64,000 nucleotides of DNA, taken from the NCBI RefSeq assembly GCF_965363235.1, contig NC_134847.1:52856439-52920438 (forward strand), given 5' to 3'. Every line of letters begins with the position of its first letter. The stretch's first letter is position 1. The translations under genes and the position numbers were made by a program. Origin of the DNA: Mytilus galloprovincialis. Its lineage: Eukaryota; Mollusca; Bivalvia; Mytilida; Mytilidae. Of the stretch, positions 1 through 10,015 are shown one piece after another. The notes below the pieces were generated by a model. It had not been told where the DNA came from. It saw nothing but the letters and a program-made list of their open reading frames with translations, and made no database searches.

Positions 1-864
1 CTTCTTTGAAGTTTTTTCCTCCACTAATTCACATTTATTCAAATACCATATTGATGTAGATTTGATTGGAAGACTCCATGATCGTCAGGCTATAATCGAA
101 TTTAAGGTACTGTTTATAATATGTTTATGATATGAAAAAACTGAATAAAAACTGAAACTCAATTCAAAGGGTTGTTACCTAATTAGAGGTTTAGAAAATG
201 TCACTATTTTTTAAAGGTTAACATTATATACAGTTAACATTTATATTGTAGTATAACTTTTATTCAATTTCAATGTTTTTATTGATATCAAACATTTACA
301 GGGTTTGTGGCAAGTGCAAACAGACAATAAACAACATAATAAAACAAAACAATATATAAAAATTAATAGTGATAGATTTACAATAATACAATATTCAATA
401 GTCATGTTGCAACGAGACTTCTAACCTCAGTTCTAATGACCTTTAAAAAAGAAGCCAACAATTCTAGCATGCTTAAAGGAAGCCGGGTTTGATATATTAA
501 ATATTTTTTGTTCATCAGGGAAATGCATGAAATGTTCATCATCCTAGTGTATATCATTATATAGATTTTTTCTGATATTTTTGTTTTCCTTGCAATTGAA
601 AATAAATCAAAATTTCTATTCGATGACTTTACAAATTGTATACAGTCATTGTTCTCGAGGACTTTTAGTTTAACGACCAATTTCTGTTTCAAAACCATGG
701 TCACTTCACAAAGTTTGCCTCAAGTGAAGGTTTTAAGTTTTTATACATAAAATGTTGCTTCATTCGTCAATTTTTACTATTTTACTTTTATATAAACTTA
801 TAATAGTCATTTATTAATTTGTTATTTCTGATTTTAAAAGGCTATCACTTGTCCATTAGTCATA
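1..864. other. Upstream or intronic DNA, no gene recognised
   Basis: Probably intron 1 of claudin-like gene 1, whose exon 1 is not visible in the window. A frame starting at base 2 is open for 42 codons on the plus strand, with protein-like composition (for example HIDVDLIGRLHDRQ) and a weak GTACTG donor after about base 111. It does not resemble exon 1 of the neighbouring family and could be chance. Confidence 0.3.
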
Positions 865-1172
865 ACGTCTGTGCTGACATGAATTATCATTGATATAGTC
901 ATACTTATAAATTATCTGTTTACAAACCTTTTGAGGTTTTGAAATACTATATACAATGTAGGCTTTTCTACCTCAGGAATATATTACATTAGCTGTATTT
1001 GGGAAAACCTGTAGGTGTTTTGGTCCTCAATGCTCTTCAACTTCTTACTTAATTGGAATTTTAAACTATTTTAGATTCGAGCTTCACTGACAAGTCTTTT
1101 GTTGACGAAACGCACTTTCTGACGTTAATGTAAAATTTTATCCTGGAATCTATGATGAGTGGATTTATATCT
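865..1172 (+). repeat. Family A repeat, copy 1
   Basis: Diverged copy of a unit of about 330 bp whose hallmark is TTTTGTAGACGAAACGCGCG preceded by GTCACTGATGAGTC. Other copies in this orientation begin near 1985, 3270 and 38680; reverse copies begin near 4868, 23105, 31165, 44205, 44526 and 45665. I remember this as one of the commonest dispersed repeats in mussel DNA. It lies upstream of exon 2 of gene 1. Confidence 0.75.
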
Positions 1173-1287
1173 GTAGTATTCTTATAATTGGCCGCTTTGT
1201 TTTTGAGTTTTGAGTTTTCTTTTAAAGACGCTTACTTTTTTAAATGAAGCACAAACGGGTTGTCTTATAAAACAATCAACCAGCATT

Positions 1288-1400
1288 GATAAGATATAGG
1301 AAGATGTGGTATGAGTGCCAATGAGACAATTCTCCATTCAAATAACAATTTATAAAAGTGAACCATTATAGGTCAAGGTACGGCCTTCAATGACTTTTTT
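1288..1400 (+). repeat. Family C repeat, 5' end fragment
   Basis: Starts with GATATAGGAAGATGTGGTAT, then GAGTGCCAATGAGACAA, and later TACGGCCTTCAA. Same family as copies at 2639, 7190, 27505, 30740 and 45385 and, reversed, at 29930, 54838 and 60690. It is a short-interspersed-type repeat with no coding potential. It ends just before the exon 2 acceptor of gene 1. Confidence 0.75.
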
Positions 1401-1428
1401 TATGTCTATTTTGTTAAATTCTTTTCAG

Positions 1429-1572
1429 ATTGGTTTATAATAGTTAGAGCCATGTGTATACTTGGACTCGTTGCTATCGTAACATCTACATTTTGTGTTG
1501 GATTGAGGTTGATTAAGCATCCTGAAAACAAAATATTACGAATTGCAACTATCGTGGCTACTTTCTCTGCTG
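1429..1572 (+). CDS. Gene 1, exon 2 (144 nt)
   Basis: Acceptor TTCTTTTCAG precedes base 1429 and donor GTAAGT follows base 1572. Translation runs from DWFIIVRAMC to IVATFSA. Length and phases (1 in, 1 out) equal those of exon 2 in genes 2 and 3. Confidence 0.85.
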
Positions 1573-3970
1573 GTAAGTTTAAGCTTTGATTGGGCTAGAC
1601 TATATTTAATCGGAAATAACAGAAAAATAGGTAATGACTCTGTCAGAATAGTCAGCACTGTAATAGGGCCACTTTTGTTCAGAAAAATGACACAATCTTA
1701 GTACAATTGCATTATTATAGTTATTATTATAATTGTCAAAATATGTGATTTGAGCACATACGGATTGGTACTTGGTTGCTTACAACCTTGAGATATGAGA
1801 GATCACAAGCTAAAGTACCAAGGACATGACACATATTAATGGAATGACAATTTAATCAGATACAGTCAATAGCAATGTAGAACAAATGGGTCAGTGCTTC
1901 AATCAAACTTTGTTTCCACAGCATGACCACAATAGCCATTACACCTGTTGCCCTTTAAATATTAATTTACTTAGAAAGTTGTTACAATAGTATCAAATAA
2001 CTACCTCAGGAATATATTACCTAAGCTGTATTTGGCAAAACTTATAGGAATTTTGGTCTTCAATGCTCTTCAACTTCGTACTCTTTTTTGCCTTTTTAAC
2101 ATTTTTTAATTCGAGAGTCACTGATGAGTCTTTTGTAGACAAAACGCGCGTCTGGCATGAATATAAAATTTTAAACCTGGTATCTATGGTGAGTTAATTT
2201 ATACTTCATACGTATACAGAATAACAAGAAATATTCCATTGTTCAGTCTGCTTGCTCACACAATCTCAATGCTATGTTGTTGAAAACCATAATTTTGTAA
2301 AATAAAACAATTATCATCTTGATAAACATGCGTACAAGTTCGGACTATTTTAAGGCAAAATTTAAATATGATATGGAAAGAAACCACGAACTTGAAGACT
2401 AGATGCCTGCTACTATCAAAGATAAGGTATACAAACCAGATTGAAAAATAAGCTAACGTTACGAAGGGTGAAAGAAAATCTACGATAAACCCGAAAAATG
2501 ACGATAAACGAACACGTTAAAAGAACACTATATAGAATACTTGAGACAAAACGTGTTAACTAAATACAACAAAAACATGCGATGATATTTGAAGTGTTTA
2601 TTCTTTAATTTATCGTTCTGAATATTACTTTTACTGTTATAGATATAGGAAGATGGGGAATGAGTGCCAATGAGAAAACTCTTCATTCAAGTCCAAATTT
2701 CTATTGGTCATAATGGTGAAATATAATCCCTTTTGGGTGTAACCATGGCAACAATCTGCATTTCTTTTATAATAAATATTGCAAATAAAGGGGGTGAGCA
2801 TGTAAAAAAAGTCTCCAAAATTTGGTCCAAAGGGAAATTTCAATCAATTACAGTGATACCTTTCCTGAAACCATAGGTTTATATCTATCAAGTGGTCCAA
2901 AAAAAATATCATATGCATTTCTGCTCGTTTTTCCATAAAATTGAATTGAAAAGATCGAGCGAAAAATCTTTGTTGATAAACACTACAATAATTTATCGAC
3001 CTATGGGCGGTACGGATAGACTGTCAAACAGATAAATGGCCTATAAAACAATAAATCTAAATGTACATATAAACACTAAGAAGGCTATATTGTTCTTCAA
3101 TTGTCTAACAATCCATTTTATTGTTCAAAAACTTTCATATTTAAAAAATTCACCATGGCCATAATGCAAACTAAACTTCTAACTGTGTATTGCTACCTAA
3201 GATTCACCGGTGACGCTCAGATCAAAATAATAAAAAAAAAACAAGTACAAAGTTCCTGGTATATATGATGAGTTTATTTACAACCACTGGGTCAATGCCA
3301 CTGCAGGTGGAGATTTATTTCCACGAGGGTATCACCAGCCCAGTAGTAAGCACTTTTGTGTTGACTTGAGTTATCATTGATATGTTTATAATTATAAATT
3401 AACTGTTCACAAGATTTTGAAGTTTTGAAATACTAAGACTTTTCTACCCCAGGAATGGACTACCTTAGCTGTATTTGGCAAAACTTTTAAAAAATTTTGT
3501 TCCTCAATGCTCTTAAACATCGTACTTTATTTGGCCTTTTAACATTTTTTGATTCGAGCATCACTGATGAGTCTTTTGTAGACGAAACGCGCGTCTGGCG
3601 TATATGTAAAATATTATTCCTGATATCTATAATGAGTTTATGGGAAAGCATTGAGGACACAAAGTTTCAAAAGGATGTGCCAAAATCTGATAAAAATTTC
3701 GTCCAAATCCCACAAAAATCTAATATGATTTATTTCTCTCTTTCAGTGGTGTTTATTCTGATAGGCCTTGCTGTATATTCGAGGAATACAGATGAAATCA
3801 CAGCAGGAAAGTACTTCGATTATGGTTACTCATTTGGATTCTGCACAACAGGAATGTGTTTTGCTATTTTGGTCGACTTCATCTTGCTTGTTGACCTTTG
3901 TATGACAAAAAATAACATTCGAAGTCGAGTCGACGTCGAGAAGAAACAAGGACAAAAGGCAAACATTTAG
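1429..3970 (+). CDS. Claudin/PMP22-like four-helix membrane protein, gene 1 (exons 2-3; 5' exon outside)
   Basis: Exons 1429-1572 and 3747-3970, joined phase 1, give 122 codons; the start exon is missing because it lies upstream of base 1. Seen: exon 2 begins with the DWF triplet shared by all visible paralogues, followed by helix 2, a short basic loop (LIKHPENK) and the first half of helix 3. Exon 3 completes helix 3, has an extracellular loop ending in DYGYSF, helix 4 and a basic tail. Family knowledge: claudin/PMP22-type proteins have four helices with cytosolic ends and act in cell contacts or membrane organisation. The diagnostic first-loop motif would be on the missing exon, so the assignment rests on gene 2. 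Expected role, inferred: plasma membrane scaffold or junction protein. Introns hold family A and C repeats. Confidence 0.82.
1985..2205 (+). repeat. Family A repeat, copy 2 (in intron 2 of gene 1)
   Basis: Contains CTGATGAGTCTTTTGTAGAC and ACGCGCGTCTGGC followed by CTGGTATCTATGGTGAGTT. It starts inside the unit at the ACCTCAGGAATATATTACC segment. Confidence 0.75.
2637..2705 (+). repeat. Family C fragment
   Basis: GATATAGGAAGATGGGGAAT then GAGTGCCAATGAGA, the same start as the copy at 1288, truncated after about 65 bp. Confidence 0.6.
3270..3640 (+). repeat. Family A repeat, copy 3, nearly full unit
   Basis: Most complete plus-oriented copy. It includes the CACTGGGTCAATGCC segment, the CGAGGGTATCACCAGCCCAG segment and the hallmark ACGAAACGCGCGTCTGGCG. 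A reading frame open from 3497 runs out of this repeat, through intron sequence, into exon 3 of gene 1. Confidence 0.8.
3747..3970 (+). CDS. Gene 1, exon 3 (terminal)
   Basis: Acceptor TTTCTCTCTTTCAG precedes 3747; stop TAG at 3968-3970. Encodes VVFILIGLAV, the loop ending in DYGYSF, helix 4 and a basic tail rich in K, R and Q. The frame is open 5' of the acceptor as well, but the paralogues align only from here. Confidence 0.87.
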
Positions 3971-4121
3971 AAACCTTTAAAAAACCTTAAAAATCATTGT
4001 GAACTTGAAATTGCATTCTTTGAATGTAATTATCTATTAGTATTTACAGTTTCATATTTAGATGATTGACAATATGTTGGCAATTTCAATGCTCATATTG
4101 TTTTCAGTTTTGTTTCATGAA

Positions 4122-4127
4122 AATAAA
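4122..4127 (+). promoter_or_regulatory. Polyadenylation signal of gene 1
   Basis: AATAAA about 150 nt after the stop codon, the first canonical signal downstream. Confidence 0.6.
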
Positions 4128-4130
4128 ACA

Positions 4131-4867
4131 TCAATAGAAGTATAAAAAAAAACCGAATACTAGTAATCACGAATTTTCTGCTATACTTTCTTCATTGATA
4201 TTCTACTAATATAATTTACAAAATATAGAATTTTGAAAAGATCTCAATATTTGAATAGATGTTATAACGTTAAAATAACGTTGAAACAGTATGTTTATTT
4301 CTTGATATAAATTAAGTATGGTATCATTAGAACTATTTTGTATGAAAAAGAACGGACAAGTATTACAAGCGTACACGAATTTTTGCGTATCTCTTTTTCT
4401 TTCGTAAATTATGTCGCTATTCCGGTCTGCTTTACAGAAGGACAGGCTATGATAAATACTTAATTGGCATACGTTTAACGGAACTCTTTAAAGGTTTTAC
4501 ATTCAACTTGTGTAGTCGATGTTGCGAAATTGAAATATTTTTACCTACAGCACAATGAAGAAACATAAACATGCACTTTTGAAGCATCAACATTGGTATC
4601 GTTAATGATACACTAAGCTCTTTATTCAAGGTTTATGGTTTTTAATTATAATACTTGTTTCATAATTGAAAAAAGGATGTAGAAAAGAATATATTACGAT
4701 CATGACGTTAATGAATTCGAGAGGAATGCCATCAAATACATGTTTTTATGAAAAAACATAGATGTTTGTCATTATAAATCTAGTTTTACGACTCACAAAT
4801 TAAGAGCAAATGCCAGTAGAAACTAAATGCTATACCACACAGTATGCCTATAATAGTTATCAAAGGT
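4131..4867. other. Intergenic, nothing recognised
   Basis: AT-rich DNA without a credible exon. The minus-strand frame at 4447-4629 has no recognisable motif. Confidence 0.5.
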
Positions 4868-5010
4868 ATCAGGATTATAATTTAGTACGCCAGACGCGCG
4901 TTTCGTCTACATAAGACTCATCAGTGACGCTCATATCAAAATATTTATAAACCCAAACAAGTACAAAATTGAAGAGCATTGAAGATCCAAAATTCCAAAA
5001 ATTTCTGTAA
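4868..5010 (-). repeat. Family A repeat, copy 4 (reverse, partial)
   Basis: Reads ACGCCAGACGCGCGTTTCGT then CATCAGTGACGCTCA, the reverse of the hallmark, followed by the GAAGAGCATTGAAGATCC segment. Confidence 0.75.
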
Positions 5011-5755
5011 CTTGCAATTATGTATTACTAAATACAAAAATATGCTTTTGATAAGTCGTATCAAATGGTATATCATTATAATCAACCAAGCGTATTATAA
5101 ACAAGTCGAATGTATCATACTTCATAAACGAATGTCATTCATAAAACCTTTAACCTACAAAGGTTATTATTATCTGTTCACTATAGTGTATAAATATTCT
5201 ATTAAGTTCGTTTGCACTACTGTAATGTATAATATCTATGTAGGTACAATAAAAACTACATCTTACATGTTATAAATTGGAGAAAAATTGGAAATATGCA
5301 ATGTTTCGACGTGACTTCCTATTTTGTCTTAAGGTCTTAAGGAAACATTACACAACTTAACAGCCAGTAAAGCCAGAGTCACCTTTGTTTGTAATCCTCT
5401 ATATTGAAGGTCGAAAAGTCCCCCTTTTCTGGCGGGTTATTCAAAAGTGTGACACACATTTTTCAAGTTTTTAGGTTATTTCGAATAGACTGAATACTCC
5501 ATTTTCAAGGATTAAATCCCCAAAAACACATTGATGACTACAACAGTATCTCTATGAGCTAATAGAAAAAAACTTTCAGCCAATCAGAAGACGTGTTACA
5601 TTAAATTAAATCTTTGCACGATGTCGATTATCACTGCACAGAGATTGTTGTGAACATATCATATTTTTAGGCGCATTTCGAATATTGACCTACATGTTTA
5701 ATAGTTCTGATGTTTACAAATATTATTTTGTGATCTTTTTGTATACTCATCTTGA
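5011..5755. other. Intergenic, nothing recognised
   Basis: No exon, RNA gene or terminal repeat could be supported. The plus frame 4979-5275 begins inside a family A repeat and has low-complexity composition. Confidence 0.45.
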
Positions 5756-5757
5756 TG

Positions 5758-5940
5758 AGCACCTGATAACTCCCCTAGTTTTTGGCGGGGTTCGTGTTGC
5801 TTATTCTTTAGTTTTCTATTTTGTGTCATGTGTTCTATTGTTTGTCTGTTTGTCTTCTTTCATTTTTAGCCAGTCGTTATCAGTTTATTTTCGATTTATG
5901 AGTTTGACTGTCCCTTTGGTATCTTTCGTCCCTTTTTGAT
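5758..5940 (+). repeat. Family B repeat (3' tail of a reverse transcriptase element)
   Basis: Contains GGCGGGGTTCGTGTTGCTTA, repeated TTTGTCTG words and the ending CCCTTTGGTATCTTTCGTCC. Other copies: reverse at 8730-9092, 13075-13175 and 42640-42815; forward at 18310-18425, 24110-24420 and 52915-53075. The copies at 8730 and 24110 continue into reverse transcriptase-like coding sequence, so the family appears to be the 3' end of a retroelement. The 84-codon frame here is not a gene. Confidence 0.75.
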
Positions 5941-6662
5941 AAACTTTGTATTTTTGATTATTCCTGAAAGGAATGCGTTTGTTTATTTCCTATTGCTATA
6001 TTAATTTATTCTGAATAAAACGTGTTAGTATTTGTAATCTTATCCAGAATACCTCAGTAGGTCAAAATACGAATCAAGAATCTGACAATAATTTTTAATT
6101 ACAATCACCAGAAATAATTACCAATGTGGAACACCTTCAATATCGTTGTACATATATTTTACACATTATCTATTTGAATATAATTTATCCCGCAATAAGA
6201 GATATTGACCGAGTAGAAAGGCCAAGAAGACTAGGCAATCTTTATTTTGGGGTAAACAGCCTTAGTTTTGGGAAGAATTCAACATTGAATCACCAGTAGA
6301 AAAAGAACAAATCAATGATATGTCATGTCAAAACAAATGCGTAACTTGTCTTCTCTCACACCATATTTTTATGAAAGACGAATTATGATTTGTCCTGAAT
6401 TATGTAAGTGTAAAGTGAATGATTTAACTGCAATACGAAGTAATCTTGAATTACTTTGTGATAGGATAATTATCATCTATAAAGCGGATACAATGTCTTT
6501 CAAAAAGCTGTGATAAAAAATGTTTTCACAAAATTAAAGGAAAACAACGTAAAATAAATAAAGTTAAGCAAAACTGATGTCAGCAATAAAAGACCAGTTC
6601 CTTTGCTTATTGTGGGGTTTCAGCTGTGAACATTCGGTGTTTGTGTCATGGATGGATATCCA
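5941..6662. other. Intergenic, nothing recognised
   Basis: AT-rich flank of the element that starts at 6668. The frame at 6325-6513 shows no family signature. Confidence 0.45.
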
Positions 6663-6667
6663 ATATA

Positions 6668-6737
6668 CACGGTGGATATGTTTGTCCTGTGAGAGAACGT
6701 TCTGTGCTGGTGATTTGGTCCTGTCAGGTGCTGGTGG
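6668..6737 (+). repeat. Left terminal inverted repeat of element P
   Basis: Pairs with 8555-8624 in reverse orientation; starts with the heptamer CACGGTG. Confidence 0.8.
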
Positions 6738-7189
6738 GTCCTGATTCTGTGCTGGTGGGTTTGTTTAAATTGTATCAGAACGGCAATAAAACGACTGTTT
6801 TGTTGCTCAATTTTTCTCTGATGCGTCATAAGTACCATGCAAAGTATATTACAACAATAATATATTGCAAAAGTCGTGCAAGTTCGTTAAACGGAATTTT
6901 CCTGACGCTGTGCATATATTCAAGATCATTGATGCTGTACTGTCAATTAACTGTTGTCAGATTTCTTGAAATTGACATTGTTGTGAATCTGTTTACTGTT
7001 ATTATGAGAGAAAAAAATACCCCTATTTTTTTATTTTTTTTAAATTAACTGTTATCTTATTTATTGGCCTATTAATGGAACCCTTCTTGTCCCCTTTTTA
7101 AGATAAGAAAATATGTTTACGATTTTCGGGATTACGATCATTTTGCAAGATCACCAAAATACGTTGTAATTTATACAATACTTATATAA

Positions 7190-7310
7190 AGTAGATGATG
7201 TGGTATGTTTGTTGTCAATGGACAAATTTCCATAAGAAACCAAAGGAAGTATGTGTTAACAACCATACGTCATCGTACGACCTTCAACAATAACCAATAA
7301 AATAAAAATG
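7190..7310 (+). repeat. Family C/D repeat fragment inside element P
   Basis: GATGTGGTATGTTTGTTGTC then CAATGGACAA and later CATCGTACGACCTTCAACAA, a diverged member of the GATGTGGTATGA family. Confidence 0.5.
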
Positions 7311-7804
7311 TAAAAGGTTTTGCATAAAAATGGAGAGCAAAAATATAGAACAAAGGACTTTCTGAGCGTTTGAATCATATGTCTTTAGCAGCTTAAAACA
7401 CATTTGTTTGTGAACAATTAAGTGCTGACTACAAGAAAATGACAATAGTATTGCGGGTTTGTTTGTTTGGTTTTTTTTTTTTGGGGGGGGGGATGGGGGA
7501 TAAGTTAGAGCGAGGTTACAGTGAAAGTTTTAAGCTTCGAATAGTTTCCCGTAAGATTTAAAAGTTGTATTTTAAAAGAAAAATGTATCTTATAGCTATT
7601 AAGAATCACTTGCTGTATCTGTAAGATTTTCGCAACATAATTTTTTTGTCTGAACGGTTATCAGGTATTTTTTTCGAAAGTTCGAAAGAACACTAAAAAA
7701 AATTTCACTATTTTATGAAAGGGCAGACTAGAATATGTCAATTTCAAAAATTAAAATATCTCGTAGCTTCATACTACCAATTGAGTATACACTGTACACC
7801 ACTG

Positions 7805-7925
7805 TAACAATGAAGGAGGAAATGGGGAGGGTTGGTTGGGTGGAAGTGGGGAGGGGTATGCGGAGCGCTAACAAACATGTCTATGCGGCATGGGCTTTGA
7901 TCATTGTTGAAGCATCAATGTAAGG
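7805..7925 (-). repeat. Family D fragment inside element P
   Basis: GGGAGGGGTATGCGGAGCGC, then ATGCGGCATGGGCTTTGATC and ATTGTTGAAG, matching the 50040-50435 copy. The frame 7735-7923 over it is not a gene. Confidence 0.6.
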
Positions 7926-8177
7926 GGCATTTAATATCTTAATAAAACTATTTTTATTTTAGATACTATATATTGTTATCTGATATTTGACGACAGATGT
8001 TGCCCTTTTATGTAATTATGTAATACAAGTTACGATCATTTGAAAACACACATTAAACAGCCAAATGGATGCACAAGAGCTAAAATAGGAGTCATAGATC
8101 CTATTGACAACAATTATCTGCCCAATTTTATTGATTTTGTAACATTTGTTTCAAATATGACCAACTTCTTATCCGAA

Positions 8178-8245
8178 ATCACCAGCACCGTATCAGGACC
8201 CACCAGCACAATGACAGGACCCACCAGCACAGTATCAGGACATGA
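8178..8245 (+). repeat. CACCAGCAC minisatellite inside element P
   Basis: Three tandem units of about 21 bp of the form CACCAGCACNGTATCAGGAC. The same words occur in both terminal arms, so this looks like an internal copy of terminal sequence. Confidence 0.75.
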
Positions 8246-8554
8246 CTAAATTGAGAAAATGCTAAATTTTAATAAATTGCAATGTTTTTTCACAAAATAG
8301 TTTTGTCGTGTGGATTGCGGTGTAGAAAGCGGACACTATGAGCATTTTGTTTTTTTTTTTCAGTGCTAGATTTTGTGAAAATGAGCATTTTTGTGTTACG
8401 CTTACTGAAACAGTTTAGAGAGTCAACTTTTTAATGGTTTACATATGAACCCATAAGAAACAAAATTGAAAAATTTCAACTGTTTTCTTCCATTTCTTAT
8501 GAGTGAAAACGTCAAAAATCATAATTTTCGTCTTTGTTTACATTTTTTCATTGA

Positions 8555-8624
8555 TCACCAGCACCCGTCAGGACCGAATCACCAGCACAGAACGTTCTCT
8601 CGCAGGACAACCATACCCACCGTG
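8555..8624 (-). repeat. Right terminal inverted repeat of element P
   Basis: Inverse of 6668-6737; ends in CCACCGTG followed by the duplicated ATATA. Confidence 0.8.
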
Positions 8625-8729
8625 ATATAGGAAACGAGAAATCATTACTATCAACAGTGACAATTTGACATTCAAAGAAATGTGGCTTTTTAAACATTTG
8701 ATAATATTTAACACAAGCAAAAGAAACGA

Positions 8730-9092
8730 TGGTCGAACAATACCAGAGAAACCGCCAAACTCATCAACCGAGAAGAAAATGACAACGCTATAGTTTAAAA
8801 TGGTAAAGACAAACAGACAAATGAAGGTACACAAGAAACAACATAGAAAACTAAGGCTGACCAACGGGAACCCCACAATAACCTGGAGAGATCGCAAGTG
8901 CTCCCCCCGGAAGGTTAGCAGATTCTGCTCCTCATGTGGCACCTATCGCGTTGCTCATATTAATACAAACCAACTAAATAGTCTCATCCGGTAGGTGAAA
9001 TCCATAAAAAGGGAAGGGAATTGTAATTACGACGTAAGAAACATATCCGATATAATTTGTGAAACGGTTATTCTATAACGATTAACCACCAA
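8730..9092 (-). repeat. Family B repeat extending into reverse transcriptase 3' coding end
   Basis: On the minus strand the upstream part reads as YRITVSQIISDMFLT, which I remember as the C-terminal end of a bivalve reverse transcriptase family, followed by the family B non-coding tail. The short frames over it are repeat-derived. Confidence 0.6.
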
Positions 9093-9844
9093 AATTCTTT
9101 CTACATTCATCTACATGTATATGTCTTGACACTTATTTAATAAGAACTTTTCTAAACATTTGTTACAGTTGGAACACATTTTTAATACTTTGATGGCATT
9201 ATTTAGTTGAAATCGTCTTTGTGTAAAGCCTAAATATCTCAGTTTGCTAGATATAAGCCCATATGCAATGACGTCTATGTTTCTAATAAATATTATACTT
9301 TTATTTTTATTTATTTTACTTTCCTTATAATGAATCAACAATTTTTAAGGGATGGGTTCCAACAATAGGTTTTGATACGAAATGGTACTTAACCACAGCA
9401 TTTCATCAGTTATATTGGTTATATAGCTATCAAGTTTATAAATTTTCCTTCACATCCTTCTTGTTTGCTAAATATTATTAGCTATGAAGGTCATACTTAT
9501 TCTGTTGCTGTTCAGTAATGCGACTGTTCTTTGTGGGATAAACATTCAGTATTATTGTTATTTATAGTCTGTTGAATTGCTAGATTTTCTTTCGTTTTTT
9601 TTTATTATGTATACCCTATTTTTGTGCATCATAAGATGGTTATCTGTATAAAATCTGCTATGATAAACAAAAAAGTACGTAGCAAAAACAAATGTTAAGA
9701 ATGCAATGAATGACCATCTTGAACATTGGGCATGTAAATTACCCACAATGGACTTAACAGTATAGGTAAATTATGTACAAAGACAAATAAAAATATCACT
9801 ACGACACGTAACTAGGATGATAAACAAACGTTAGAACCTGGAAT
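9093..9844. other. Intergenic, nothing recognised
   Basis: AT-rich; the minus frames at 9111-9341 and 9558-9746 carry no recognisable motif. Confidence 0.45.
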
Positions 9845-10015
9845 CTATATTTCAAGACCATCATGTATTATTTGTGACGTATATATGGAATATTTCTCTA
9901 CAAGGTCTTGGTATCTTTAGATGAGCATTACAGATAAAGGATGAGACGTTCTCAAACATAACCCTGGTTCACCAACTTTCTGCTCAGACACATGTGACGT
10001 TTTGTAAATTATGAG
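9845..10015 (-). mobile_element. Reverse transcriptase remnant, C-terminal segment
   Basis: On the minus strand the sequence reads KRHMCLSRKLVNQGYV, close to KRHQCLRRNLMNQGYV in the longer remnant at 48640-50035. The nucleotide match continues through CAAGGTCTTG. It is a 5'-truncated, decayed fragment of a non-LTR or Penelope-like element. Confidence 0.6.

Larger units (their letters stand above)
6668..8624. mobile_element. Non-autonomous DNA transposon with CACGGTGG ends and 5-bp duplication (element P)
   Basis: Left terminus CACGGTGGATATG and right terminus CATACCCACCGTG are inverted copies. The match extends about 69 bp per arm, through GAGAGAACGTTCTGTGCTGG, with few mismatches. Both ends abut ATATA (6663-6667 and 8625-8629), a 5-bp target duplication. 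No transposase is visible in 1.96 kb. Known: Transib and RAG-related transposons have CAC-initial termini and 5-bp duplications, so that superfamily is the best guess, without proof. Inside are a T12-G10 homopolymer run at 7471-7492, older family C and D fragments (7190 and 7805), and a small array of CACCAGCAC words at 8178-8245. Confidence 0.75.

Noticed and set aside
1-1428. Search for exon 1 of claudin-like gene 1
   Set aside because: No GLW-x2-C motif with a GT donor found; exon 1 must lie before the window.
5685-5939. 84-codon frame with serine- and phenylalanine-rich sequence
   Set aside because: Coincides with a family B repeat that recurs in both orientations across the window.
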